Shown piece by piece: positions 42,705 through 53,300 of a stretch of 64,000 nt of DNA. The DNA is taken from contig DJOT01000019.1 in assembly GCA_002439095.1 (NCBI GenBank), forward strand, positions 1 to 64,000, read 5' to 3'. The notes under the pieces are model-generated. The model was not told the origin of the DNA and did no database searches. It saw only the letters and a list, made by a program, of their open reading frames with translations. This stretch comes from Bacteroidales bacterium UBA6431 (GTDB taxonomy: Bacteria > Bacteroidota > Bacteroidia > Bacteroidales > UBA932). Each line of letters begins with the position of its first letter. The first letter of the stretch is position 1. Made by a program: the position numbers and the translations under genes.

Positions 42705-43151
42705 ATGCCAACTAAACCGCCCATATATCTGTATACAGACGGTGCCGCAAGCGGAAATCCCGGGCCAGGAGGCTACGGGGCCATACTCAAATGCGGCACC
42801 CACGAGAAAGAACTCTCCGGAGGCTTCGCATGCACGACCAACAACCGCATGGAGCTGCTCGCCGTCATCCGGGGGCTCGAAGCGATACGCTGGGAGGGAG
42901 CGGTGGTCAATGTGTTCAGCGACTCCACCTACGTGGTGAAGACCGTCACGGAAGGCTGGAAAAGGAAGAAAAACCAGGACCTATGGGCACGTTTCGATGA
43001 GCTTGCCGGGCATTTCAGGCTGAACTTCAACTGGATAAAAGGGCATGCGGGGCATCCCGAAAACGAACGCTGCGACAGGCTGGCAGTGACGGCTTATTCC
43101 GCGTCCGGCCTGCCGGAAGACAGCGGTTACGAGAAAACACAGACACAATAA
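42705..43151 (+). CDS. rnhA: Ribonuclease HI
   Basis: A 148-residue RNase H. The catalytic carboxylates are Asp in YTDGAASGNPGPGG, Glu in NNRMELLAVIRGLE, Asp in VFSDSTYVVK and Asp in NERCDRLA. It removes RNA from RNA-DNA hybrids. ATG 42705 is used because a possible TTG at 42696 falls inside the -7 box. pdxA follows after four bases. Confidence 0.94.
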   Translation: MPTKPPIYLYTDGAASGNPGPGGYGAILKCGTHEKELSGGFACTTNNRMELLAVIRGLEAIRWEGAVVNVFSDSTYVVKTVTEGWKRKKNQDLWARFDELAGHFRLNFNWIKGHAGHPENERCDRLAVTAYSASGLPEDSGYEKTQTQ

Positions 43152-43155
43152 ATAT

Positions 43156-44247
43156 ATGCAGAACGACAAAATAGTGGTGGGCATCACCCAGGGTGATTCC
43201 AACGGCATCGGATACGAAGTCATCATAAAGGCCCTCGCCGACCCGAGGATATTGGAGCAGTTCACCCCGGTGATCTATGGTTCTTCCAAACTCTTCGGAT
43301 TCTACCGCAAGTCCATCCCCGAGATCGAGCAGATGGACACCAATGCGATCGGAAGCGCAGATGAGGCGCATCCGAAACGCATCAACATAGTCAACTGCCT
43401 GCCGGACAGCACTTATGCCGAACCGGGACAGGCCACGGCAGAATCAGCCAAGGGCGCAATCCTCTCTCTTCAGACCGCCATCAAGGAATTGAAGGACGGA
43501 AAGATCGATGTGCTTGTCACAGGGCCGATCAACAAGAAGGCGATGTCCAACGAGGGATTCGGATTTCCGGGACACACCGAATATATTCAGAACGCCTTCG
43601 GAGTCAAGGATGTGGCCATGTTCATGGTCAGCCACAGGCTGAAACTCGGCGTGGTCACAGGGCACATCCCCCTCAAGGACGTCCCGTCGCAGATCACAGA
43701 GGAAAAGATCCTCAGCAAGTTGCGCCTGCTCAACCAGTCGCTCAAGCAGGATTTCGTAATAGACCAGCCGCGCATCGCGGTACTGAGCCTCAACCCGCAC
43801 AGCGGTGACGGCGGGCTGCTCGGCACGGAAGAACAGGACATCATCATACCGGCAATACGCAAAGCCACAGAAGAGGGCATACTGGCCTTCGGACCGTTCT
43901 CGCCTGACGGCTATTTCGGCCTCAGCCACTACGAGAACTTCGACGCCACTCTGGCAATGTACCATGACCAGGGGCTCGCGCCGTTCAAGGCCCTCTCTTT
44001 CGAGGACGGAGTGAATTTCACAGCAGGCCTGCCTGTCGTCCGCACCTCACCTGACCACGGCACAGCCTTCGAGATGGCGGGACGCGACGAGGCCGACCCG
44101 CGCTCGATGCGGGCCGCCATATTCACTGCCATAGACATCTTCCGCAACCGCAAGGAATGGGAAGAGCTCCAGGCCGGCAAGATGCCCGAGAGAAAAATAG
44201 AAGAGACCGAAAGGCGCGAACGCCCCGGCAGACCGCAGATAGCGTAA
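43156..44247 (+). CDS. pdxA: 4-hydroxythreonine-4-phosphate dehydrogenase
   Basis: A 363-residue PdxA. The N-terminal GITQGDSNGIGYEV, the metal-site segment FPGHTEYI, VVTGHIPLKDV, LNPHSGDGG and MYHDQGLAPFK are family markers. It oxidises 4-phosphohydroxy-L-threonine in the DXP-dependent pyridoxal phosphate pathway. It forms an operon with rnhA and ends at an intrinsic terminator. Confidence 0.96.
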   Translation: MQNDKIVVGITQGDSNGIGYEVIIKALADPRILEQFTPVIYGSSKLFGFYRKSIPEIEQMDTNAIGSADEAHPKRINIVNCLPDSTYAEPGQATAESAKGAILSLQTAIKELKDGKIDVLVTGPINKKAMSNEGFGFPGHTEYIQNAFGVKDVAMFMVSHRLKLGVVTGHIPLKDVPSQITEEKILSKLRLLNQSLKQDFVIDQPRIAVLSLNPHSGDGGLLGTEEQDIIIPAIRKATEEGILAFGPFSPDGYFGLSHYENFDATLAMYHDQGLAPFKALSFEDGVNFTAGLPVVRTSPDHGTAFEMAGRDEADPRSMRAAIFTAIDIFRNRKEWEELQAGKMPERKIEETERRERPGRPQIA

Positions 44248-44262
44248 TCGGACAGGAAAGGG

Positions 44263-44296
44263 CACCCGGGCACTATTCACCCGGGTGTTCTTTTTT
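44263..44296 (+). terminator. Intrinsic terminator of rnhA-pdxA
   Basis: CACCCGGG (44263-44270) pairs with CCCGGGTG (44280-44287) around a nine-base loop and is followed by a T run. The hairpin overlaps the last codons of the convergent hybrid sensor gene. Confidence 0.8.
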
Positions 44297-47200
44297 CATA
44301 TACTCACTCGGTGACATCCCGAATGTCTGGCTGAAGACTGTGGAGAAATAATTCGGATTGGAGAAACCGGTAAGGTCCGAGACTTCCGCGATGCTGTGCC
44401 GGTTCTCCCGCAGCAGGCGTGCAGCCTGGTTGAGACGCAGGTTACGGATAAAATCGCGGGTGGAGTAGTTCGTCATCTCCTTCAGCTTGCGGTGCAGATG
44501 CACGCGGCTGATTCCGACCTCTTTTGTAATGTCCTCCACTTTGAGGTCCGGATTGCTGAGGTTTTCGTTGATGACCCGCATTATCCTGTCCATCAGCTTG
44601 TCGTCAGGGGACTTCAGAGTGAGTTTCTCGACCTTGTCATCCTGATTCTGGCTGCCGCCGTACACATTCTTCAGCCTGGCACGGGAGCGCAGCAGGTTCG
44701 ATATCGTGCGGGACAGTATTTCTATGTTGAACGGCTTGGTCAAGTAGGCGTCAGCTCCCGAATCTAAGCCCTGGGCGTTGTCGGAAGTGTCCGACTTGGC
44801 GGTAAGCAGGACTACTGGAGTGGAGTTGAGATTGATGTTCTTACGTATCTGGCGGCACAGTTCGAACCCGTCCATACCCGGCATCATGACATCGCTCACT
44901 ATCAGTTCAGGTCTCTCCTTGAGGGCCATGTCCAGGGCTTCCTGACCGTCAGCGCAGCAGATCACACGATATTCAGCCGACAGTTCGTCCACGAGGTAAT
45001 TCCTTATCTCATCATCGTCATCGACAATCATGACGACATGTCTCCGCCCGCTCGTCTTGTGAGGCAGCGCGGCTTTCGTTTCCACCTCCGTAGATGCGCA
45101 GGTCTGTTTTTTCTCCTCAAGAGGCTCTTCCACCGGTGAAATCTGCTCCGGTTTCAGGTGGGCGCACCCCTCCGGAAGGCGGACCGTGAATTGTGTCCCC
45201 TGCCCCGCCGGATTAGCTTCTACACTGATGGAGCCGTGATGCAGCCTGACAAGGGAGCGGGTGAGATTCATGCCTATACCGGCACCGCCTTTGCGTGCGT
45301 CACGACCTCTTTCAGCCTGCCAGAAGCGCTCGAAAATATGCCTGCGCTCGTCCTCACTCATGCCGATTCCGCTGTCTGTAAAACGCAATACCGCCATACC
45401 TTTCTCTTCACAGAGGCTTATGCTTATTTTGCCGGAATCGCCGGTAAACTTGAACGCATTTGAAAGGATGTTCACGATTATCTTGTCCAGTCCGCTCCTG
45501 TCCACCCACAGCTGAAGACTGTCAATCCCCTCATGATGGAAAGTGAAATCAATGCCGCGCTCCGCCGCCTGAGCATTGAAAATCGAGACGGTCTCGGCCA
45601 CAAACGGCACGAGGTCAGTCTGGCTGAAATGCAGATTCATCTGTCCCTTGTCTATCTTCTGGGCATCCATCATCTGATCCATCAGTTTTACAATCCTCTC
45701 GGAATTCTTCATGATGGAGCGGTAGGCAAGCTGCCTCGATGGATCGTGATCCACAGTAAGAAGTTTTTGTACCGGACTTATTATGAGCGACATAGGGTTG
45801 CGTATCTCATGGGAAAGATTGGTAAAGGTCTCGATTTTCTGCAGATTTCTGCGGTTGCGTATTCTCCGTCTTACATCCCAAATGGCTATGACGGCAAATG
45901 CAGCATAGAAAAGCACCGCCCACCAGGAACTCCACCACGGATGCCGGATCCATATGTCAAAAGTCTTCTCGGGAGAGGTCTGATCATAGTCGAGGGCCCG
46001 GAATGTCAGGGTGTGCCGGCCAGGAGCAAGATCCACCAGAGAGATGGTGCTCTGTCCATGAGGGAGCGTCATCCAGTTGCCGCCAAGCCGATATTGCCAC
46101 TGAAGCCGTTCGGGGCTGTTCAACTCAAGGGTGCTGAATTCTACGCTCAATGAATTCTGCTTGTAACCGAGATCGATTCTTTCCGTATCCTCGACAGGAG
46201 AATCAATCATGTACCGGCGTCCGCTTTTCATGCCCATCCTTACAGGAATCCCGTCCACATACAGGCCCGTGATCCTCGGCGTCCATATTTTGTGCGGCCT
46301 AGTGATTTCTTTGGGGTTGAACCATGTCACTCCGTTGGTGCCTCCGAACCAGAGATTCCCTTCGTTGTCACGAAAAGATGCACCTTTTGTGAACTCGTTG
46401 CCCTGAAGCCCGTCACTATAATAGTAATTGACGAACCGTCCATCGGTGACACTGTAACGTGACAACCCCGAGTTGGAACTCGTCCAGATGTCTCCTGAAG
46501 CGTCTCCACAGACGGCATAGACGGCATTGTTCGGCAGTCCGTCATCCGTATTGAGCAGCCTGCCCTCCCCGCTGCGCGGATCCAGCAGGTGCAGCCCCTC
46601 ATCAGTTCCGAGCCAGAGACGCCCGGCATTGTCCTCATGGATAGAATAGACTATTTCACGGGAGCTCAACCACTTGCCGGCCATGCCATCCCCGGAGAGC
46701 TCCAGATATCCGACTCCATCATAAGTGCCGACATACAGCCTGTTTGAAGGAGAATGATGCAGGGAGGTAATCCAGTTGTTATGGACCTTGTCCGACGGTA
46801 TCCGTGAAACTTTTCCGCTTGAGGGATCGAGACAGAAGAGTCCGTTCCCCATGGAAGCGACCCATATCCTGCCATCGCTGTCCTCCGCGAAACTGTAGAT
46901 GTTCTCCGCCTCTTTACCATCCTGGTCTATGAGTCCGCTTATATGCTCTATCCTGTCCGTCCGGCGGTCCAGCCTGTGCAGCCCTTTAAGATATGATCCT
47001 ATCCAGATGGTCCCGCCGGAATCTTCAAACAGGCTCATCACGGTGGCGGGCGCTTCCTTCCCGGCAGCATAGTGGCGTGACTTTCCGGAAGGCTCAATCC
47101 TGTAGAGCCCGCCATTATCGGTTCCGATCCAAAGAGTGCCGGAGCCGTCTTTGAGGATAGCGTTCACGCATGCATCCCCTATCAGATTGGAATCGACGGA

Positions 47201-48217
47201 GCCGGCCCCGATATAATGAAAATTGTTGACCTGGCCCGGAATCATCATCACACCTTTTTGATATACGGCGACCCAGAGGTTGCCGGAATTGTCGCACAAT
47301 ATGGAGTGGATCTTGGAGTTCACCGTATTGAAATGGCTGTCCCCGAAAGGATATTGTCGGAGTGTCAAGTCTTTGCTGTTGAAGCTGAAGATACCGTTCC
47401 CGTCGGATCCTACAAGAGTCCCCGTCCGGGAGTCCGAGAGTATCGACTTGACCCTCAGACCCGCGATCCCCTCCGGTTCGACGTGCGCAAAATCATCTGA
47501 CTGTCTGCGGTATACGAAAAGTCCGTCCCCACCGGTACCCACCAGGACGTTGCCATAGGTGTCCACACACAAGCACGATATCGAGCCTTCGTTCCCGATA
47601 AAACTGTAAGTGCTGCTGTCCCCAGAAGGAGACACCCGGTGCAGCCACTTGCCGTTACGGACGAGCCAGAGGTTGCCCTCATGATCTTCGGCTATATAGC
47701 TGAGCATGCTGGTCGGGACAGGCAGTTCCACAGGCTCCACCGTAAGGATCCCGTCCGCCTCATGAAGAGACACAAGGCTGTTGCCCGATACCAGTATCTC
47801 CCCGCTGCGCCTCTCGAGAATGCAGTTGACATTACTGTGATAGACGCTTCCGTCCGGATGCACAGCCTGTCTGTAGAAACAGTCCCTGCCCCTGTCATAT
47901 ATCTGCAATCCGTTGTATGTCCCGATGATCAGCCTGCCTCCCGAGTCCTCAACCACAGTCTTGACATAGCTGTGGCAGAGCGAGTTCGGATCATCTGCAG
48001 AATGCCTGTATGTGGTGAATTTGACCCCGTCGTAGCGGTTAAGACCGTCCTCCGTGGAAATCCATATCATGCCGCGGCTGTCCTGCATTATCTGGTTGAT
48101 GGAACTGCAGGATATTTCCCCGGCTGTCGTGAACAGTTTTGTCTGTGAGCGGGCGATGACCGCCGCCATGGCCATCATCACGCAGCATGTAAGCCGCGCC
48201 GCAATAGTGTTACTCAT
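44273..48217 (-). CDS. Hybrid two-component system sensor/regulator (HTCS)
   Basis: A 1,314-residue one-protein signalling system. Order: signal peptide (to about residue 24), periplasmic two-component propeller blades (WISTEDGLNRYDG and repeats, to about 690), Y_Y_Y domain (about 690-760), one membrane helix (WAVLFYAAFAVIAIW), histidine kinase with His near 802 in LSHEIRNP, ATPase domain (GIGMSEDE, GIGMNLTRSLV), receiver (IVDDDDE, phospho-Asp near 1110 in SDVMMPGMDG) and AraC-type HTH (about 1,215-1,310). HTCS proteins sense an oligosaccharide and activate a neighbouring susCD operon. Here susD-susC lie directly upstream on the same strand and are the likely target. Confidence 0.95.
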   Translation of the reverse strand: MSNTIAARLTCCVMMAMAAVIARSQTKLFTTAGEISCSSINQIMQDSRGMIWISTEDGLNRYDGVKFTTYRHSADDPNSLCHSYVKTVVEDSGGRLIIGTYNGLQIYDRGRDCFYRQAVHPDGSVYHSNVNCILERRSGEILVSGNSLVSLHEADGILTVEPVELPVPTSMLSYIAEDHEGNLWLVRNGKWLHRVSPSGDSSTYSFIGNEGSISCLCVDTYGNVLVGTGGDGLFVYRRQSDDFAHVEPEGIAGLRVKSILSDSRTGTLVGSDGNGIFSFNSKDLTLRQYPFGDSHFNTVNSKIHSILCDNSGNLWVAVYQKGVMMIPGQVNNFHYIGAGSVDSNLIGDACVNAILKDGSGTLWIGTDNGGLYRIEPSGKSRHYAAGKEAPATVMSLFEDSGGTIWIGSYLKGLHRLDRRTDRIEHISGLIDQDGKEAENIYSFAEDSDGRIWVASMGNGLFCLDPSSGKVSRIPSDKVHNNWITSLHHSPSNRLYVGTYDGVGYLELSGDGMAGKWLSSREIVYSIHEDNAGRLWLGTDEGLHLLDPRSGEGRLLNTDDGLPNNAVYAVCGDASGDIWTSSNSGLSRYSVTDGRFVNYYYSDGLQGNEFTKGASFRDNEGNLWFGGTNGVTWFNPKEITRPHKIWTPRITGLYVDGIPVRMGMKSGRRYMIDSPVEDTERIDLGYKQNSLSVEFSTLELNSPERLQWQYRLGGNWMTLPHGQSTISLVDLAPGRHTLTFRALDYDQTSPEKTFDIWIRHPWWSSWWAVLFYAAFAVIAIWDVRRRIRNRRNLQKIETFTNLSHEIRNPMSLIISPVQKLLTVDHDPSRQLAYRSIMKNSERIVKLMDQMMDAQKIDKGQMNLHFSQTDLVPFVAETVSIFNAQAAERGIDFTFHHEGIDSLQLWVDRSGLDKIIVNILSNAFKFTGDSGKISISLCEEKGMAVLRFTDSGIGMSEDERRHIFERFWQAERGRDARKGGAGIGMNLTRSLVRLHHGSISVEANPAGQGTQFTVRLPEGCAHLKPEQISPVEEPLEEKKQTCASTEVETKAALPHKTSGRRHVVMIVDDDDEIRNYLVDELSAEYRVICCADGQEALDMALKERPELIVSDVMMPGMDGFELCRQIRKNINLNSTPVVLLTAKSDTSDNAQGLDSGADAYLTKPFNIEILSRTISNLLRSRARLKNVYGGSQNQDDKVEKLTLKSPDDKLMDRIMRVINENLSNPDLKVEDITKEVGISRVHLHRKLKEMTNYSTRDFIRNLRLNQAARLLRENRHSIAEVSDLTGFSNPNYFSTVFSQTFGMSPSEYMKKEHPGE

Positions 48218-48298
48218 TACGTGTCAGATTTCCTGCAATGTAACAAAAAAATCCGAGAAACATCAGCGCATGTTACATATATGGAGAAACATGCATTC

Positions 48299-48333
48299 AA
48301 AAAGAAGAAGGCGGCCTCACGGCCGCCTTCTTC
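48299..48333 (-). terminator. Intrinsic terminator of susC-susD
   Basis: A 13-bp GC-rich stem (48304-48316 with 48321-48333, loop TCAC) is followed on the minus strand by a T run (48299-48303), 18 bases after the susD stop. Confidence 0.85.
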
Positions 48334-48351
48334 CACTCAGTATAACCAATT

Positions 48352-50304
48352 CTATTTGTTCCTGTACCCAGGGTTCTGGTACGCCTCCTTCTCCTCTTCG
48401 GTCATTTCCATGCCGTCGAGCTGTCCCTGCGGGATAGGGCGGAGGTAGTGGAAGTCCTCGATAGTCCTGTTGTAGGTCTTGAGTTCCCTCTTGTCATAGA
48501 AGTTGTGTCCTGCTATGGAGTAGCTTGAGGCACGCTCCTTCCACATCTGGGTGCGGACAAGATCCTGCCAGCGGTAGCCCTCGCCGTAGAACTCGCGCAT
48601 ACGCTCGTCGAGTATATAGTTGATGTCTATCTGCGCAGGGGTAGCAGCGGCCATCTGCTCGCTGTAGTCAACCTGCTTGTTGCGGATGTTGGCATCATCG
48701 GAGTCCTTGTTCCACCTTCCGGCGCGCTCACGGAGCACATTGACAAGGTCTCGTGCGCTCTTGCTTCCGGTAGCCCCCTTGACTGCGGCCTCGGCGGCCA
48801 CAAGATAGAGCTCGGAGAACTTGGCGATGTTGAAAGGACGGGTGCTGCCCGCGTTAGGCTGGCCCACAGAGCCGTTGTTGTCGGTACGGTAAGGTCCGAG
48901 TTTCCAAAGTCCAGGGAAGCACTGGCGGTTGATGTCCTCAGGACCAACAACATAGTCAGCCCTGCCCGGGATAGTGCCTACTCCGATATTGTCCTTGGAT
49001 CCCTGCTCCGGGTAGGAGATCGCAGTCTCCGGCTGCTCGCCCAGGAAGGTAAGGACAGGTTCACCGAGCTTGACGCTCAAGCCGTTGGCTCCGAAGAGTT
49101 CGGTGAAGGTCTTGCCGGTCTTGTCCCAGTTGCCGCGGTAGACGCTTGTGAAAGTGCCGTCGAAGCGGGAGTCATGCTCCTTGTCATTGAAGATGTCGCG
49201 GAGGACCTCCACAGTCGGGCACATACGCGTCCAAGGCCTGCCATAAGGCTGCTCGGCCGTACGCGGAGTGGACTCCACCTGATTGCCTGAGGCGTCGAGG
49301 AGCCTGAGGTTAGGATAGTTCCAGTTCATCATCCAGCCGGCGAAGTTGTCCGGAGCGTTGCCGCTTCCGTAATAGAGGGAACCGGCATTGTAGAACTCGT
49401 CCGCCTCGGTGTGGTCGGCATAGAGGAGGATCTCCTTGTTGCGGTCGAAGAGGGCGTTGTTGACGTCATAGTAATTCTCCATCAAGCCGAATCCTGCCGG
49501 GTTGTTGATGGCTTCGAGAGCGGTGTCATAAGCTGCCTGGAAATACCACTTGGCATCGTGTCCGTCAGGATCGGTGCGGCTGCACTCAGGATAGGTGGCG
49601 ATGCCCTTAGGGTTCTCAAGCCACCACGCGTAGGTCAGGTATGCCTTGGCGAGGAAAAGCCTTGCAAGGGTCTTGGTCGCGCCGCCTGTGACACGTCCGG
49701 CATCCGGAAGGTTCTCGACAGCAGTCTTGAGGTCAGGGAAGATGGCCCTTGTATAAACCTCAGGCACTGTGTTACGCACCGAAGTACGGGACGGAGTGGT
49801 ATTGAACTTCAGTTCACCTGCACCAAGATCGAGAGGCACGCCTCCGAAAGTCTGCACGAGCTGGAAGTAGTCGAAGGCGCGGAAGAACCTGGCCTCGGAG
49901 ATGAGGGACTCGCTGATGCCGACCTCCGCAGCGTTCTCTATGATTCCGCTGCAGGTGTTGATATTGGCGAAAGCGGTGCCCCAGAGCACATCGGAACGGC
50001 TGGATGTCGATGTAAGGTTGCCTACTCCTGAAAGGTCGGCATCTTTGAAGTTGTTGTCTGCATCGTGTGCCCAGGTAGCCTCATCAGTTCCGGTCTCGCA
50101 GATATTATAATAGTAGGCCTGTCCGTATATGTAGCGCAGGTGGGCGTACAGGGATGTCAGACCGCCCTTGATGCCCTGCTCCGACTTGAAAAACTCCGGA
50201 GTGAGGGTCGCGCGGGGCTTCTCGTCCAGCACCTTGGAGCAGGACACTGCCATACCGGCTGCGAGAGCAGTTGCGCAAAGTATTTTGATGGTTGATTGTC
50301 TCAT
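48352..50304 (-). CDS. SusD/RagB-like outer-membrane lipoprotein
   Basis: A 650-residue SusD homologue. Lipoprotein signal MRQSTIKILCATALAAGMAVSC; the N-terminus LDEKPRATLTPEFF and the helical TPR-like scaffold (EARFFRAFDYFQLVQTFGGVPL) are characteristic, as is the C-terminal ILDERMREFYGEGYRWQDLVR. It forms the lid of the SusCD importer at the cell surface. It lies 17 bases after susC. Substrate unknown. Confidence 0.95.
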   Translation of the reverse strand: MRQSTIKILCATALAAGMAVSCSKVLDEKPRATLTPEFFKSEQGIKGGLTSLYAHLRYIYGQAYYYNICETGTDEATWAHDADNNFKDADLSGVGNLTSTSSRSDVLWGTAFANINTCSGIIENAAEVGISESLISEARFFRAFDYFQLVQTFGGVPLDLGAGELKFNTTPSRTSVRNTVPEVYTRAIFPDLKTAVENLPDAGRVTGGATKTLARLFLAKAYLTYAWWLENPKGIATYPECSRTDPDGHDAKWYFQAAYDTALEAINNPAGFGLMENYYDVNNALFDRNKEILLYADHTEADEFYNAGSLYYGSGNAPDNFAGWMMNWNYPNLRLLDASGNQVESTPRTAEQPYGRPWTRMCPTVEVLRDIFNDKEHDSRFDGTFTSVYRGNWDKTGKTFTELFGANGLSVKLGEPVLTFLGEQPETAISYPEQGSKDNIGVGTIPGRADYVVGPEDINRQCFPGLWKLGPYRTDNNGSVGQPNAGSTRPFNIAKFSELYLVAAEAAVKGATGSKSARDLVNVLRERAGRWNKDSDDANIRNKQVDYSEQMAAATPAQIDINYILDERMREFYGEGYRWQDLVRTQMWKERASSYSIAGHNFYDKRELKTYNRTIEDFHYLRPIPQGQLDGMEMTEEEKEAYQNPGYRNK

Positions 50305-50321
50305 AATATGAATGTATCAGA

Positions 50322-53300
50322 TTAGAATGTCAAATTGATTCCGAAAAGATAGTTGCGGGTAGTCGGCGAGTTGGTGCCGATGATAGGGAGACTGTGGGAA
50401 CCTGACTTCATGCTGACGGCCACGTTCTGGTCATTGTATGAGTTCGTCTCCGGATCAAGGCCGCATTCAGAGGTGAACGGCGCATAGATGACGAACGGAT
50501 TCTGTACCGTAGCATACACTCTCAGGTTGCTTGCACCGAGTTTGCGCAGCCAGTTCATATTGTCGAAAGTATAGGCCAGAGTGATGGTGCGGAGCTTGAT
50601 GTAGGAAGCGTCGAAATATCCGAGAGTGCTGCCATACTTAGGGTTGTCACCATCCTGGATGCCTCCAGGGAGAGGATAGCGGGCGCCTGTGTTCTCAGGT
50701 GTCCAGTAGTCCACGTCCACATTGCCTCGACGGCCGGTAAGCATGTTGAGGTAGCCGCTTGAAGAATGGAGGGAACTGATGAGGATACCGCCGCACTTGA
50801 ATGCACCTACCGCACTGAGTTCGAAGCCCTTGTAAGCCACGCGCGTATTGAAGCCGCCCTGGAACTTAGGCTCCATGCTCTGGATCTGCCTGTCTGAGGC
50901 ATTGATGGAGCGGGTCGGAGTGCCGTCTTCATTGTAGTCACCGGTGTACTTCACCTTGATCATACCCACATTGCCTCCAGGCACGAGGATGTCGAGGTAC
51001 TTGTCGTCCTGCTGCCAGATGCCCTCGTACTGATAATCGTAGATGACATCGATAGGATAGCCGACGAACCATCCGTTGCCCTCGTCACGGTCCGCCCCTG
51101 AAGCAAGGGAGACGATGCGGTTGCGGTTGGCATAGAGGTTGAGTCCGGCATCCCAGGTCCATCCGTCAAGATTGTCGATGATGGTGCCGTTGAGGGTGAG
51201 CTCTATACCCTTGTTCTCGGTGTTGCCGACGTTGCCGGTGTAGCTGCCCACGCCCGCAGTGCCAGGAAGGCTGACATTGAGAAGGAGGTCGCTCGTCTTC
51301 TGGGTGTAATATTCAATGGTACCGGAAAGCCTGTTGTTGAAGAGGGCGAAGTCCACGCCGAAGTTCCATGTGGAAGAGTACTCCCAGCCGAGGAGGTCGT
51401 TAGGAAGGGTGGACACATAGTAGCCTGTAGCGAAGGTGTCGCCGAAGTTGTACGGCCTGGTGGCAAGAGACCCGAGGGTAGAATACGGGCTCACAGCCTG
51501 GTTTGAAGTCTGTCCGTAACCGGCGCGGAGCTTGAGGGCGTCGAGCCAGTGGATGTCTTCCATGAAACTCTCCCTCTTCATGTTCCATCCGAGGGAAACG
51601 GCAGGGTATGTGTGCCACTGATGTCCCTTGGCAAGGCGTGAAGAACCGTCTGAACGCACGGTGGCCATGAGCATGTACTTGTTGTCATAAGAGTATGACA
51701 CACGTCCCATCCATGACACGAGTCCTGCCATCCAGTATCCCTGATAAGAAGGGTTTATGGTCTTGGTGCCGAGGGCATGGCCGAGATTGTAGTACTGGAA
51801 GTCCGGGGACGGGATGTCCTGGGCAGACATGTGTGACTGGGTGAACTTGGTCTGCTCAGCCGAGTACATGGCCACTGCGCTGACCTTGTGCTTGTCGGCG
51901 AATGTCCTGTCATAGGAGAGGAGGTGCTCGACAGTCCAGTTGAGGGTCTCCTGATGCATTATGGAAGCTGAAGACTCGGTGTTAGGGTTGGTGTTGTTGA
52001 CACCGACGCCGGTATAGGTTCCTGTCTTGGAGCCGCGGTAGTTGAGACCTATGTTGATGCGGTATTTGAGTCCCTTGACCCATGGGGCCTGGACTTCACC
52101 GTAGAAGTTGTTGTAGCTTGCGAGGGAAGCGGTCTCGTTGATCCACTCATCCTTGAGGCCCTCGACCACGTCACGGGTCATCACCCAAGTCTCGTCGTTG
52201 GCTGTCTTGATAGTGCGCTTGAGCGAGCCGTCGGCATTGTAAGGATCAGCTATAGGGGAAGCCGCCAGCACGTTGTAGAGTCCGATCTGGTTGCCATGGT
52301 TCATGCTGTAGCTTGAGTTGGTGGCGAGGCCGAAGCGGAAATACTTGCCCACGCCCTGGTCGAAGCTGCTGTGGATGGAATACCTGTCATAGTACTGGGT
52401 AGGCACCACGGACTCATCGCGGTAGTAGCCCGCACCGAAGCTGTAGTTGCCCCCGCGGGTGCCGCCTGCCACCGATACATCGTGGCTGTTGACCATGCCG
52501 GTGCGGTAGAAGAGATCCTGCCAGTCGGTGTTGACATTGTCCGCCTCATCGTCTCCGTTTGAGAACTTGCCCGCGAGCGCACGCATCTGGACGAACTTCT
52601 CGCCCTGCATCATAGGATAGCGAGCGAATACGGTCTTCGCTCCCACATAGCCGTTGTAGCTCACCTTGGCCGGAGACCCTTCAAGACCGCGGTTCGTGGT
52701 GACGAGGATCACTCCGTTGGCGCCACGTGAACCGTAGATTGCAGTAGATGAAGCATCTTTGAGGATGTCCATCGACTTGATGTCGTTAGGGTTGATGTCG
52801 GAGATGCTTCCCATGAACGGAATGCCGTCAAGGACGATGAGAGGATCGTTGGATGCAGTCAGCGAGCGCTGTCCGCGGATACGGATCTGCATCGCGGCGC
52901 CTGGCTGGGAAGAAGTCTGGGTCATCTCGACACCGGCGACCCTGTTCTGAAGGGCGTAGCTGATGTTGGTCGCAGGAACTTCCCTAAGGACATCACCACC
53001 CACTGAAGCGATGGAACCTGTAACATCCGAGCGGCGCTGCGTGCCGTATCCGATAGCCACAGCCTCTTCGAGAAGCTGCGCATCCTCTTCCAGCACAATG
53101 ATCTGGTGGGTTTTTCCGTCAAGTTTCACCTCTTTCTCCACATAACCTATGCAGGAGACTACAAGAGTGGCGTTCTTGCTCTTGACATCGATTGAGAATG
53201 TGCCGTCAGCACCGGTCGTGACACCATTCTGCTGCACGCCTTTCTCGAGGACTGCGGCACCGATGACGGTCTGCCCGCTTTCGTCCTTCACGACGCCTTT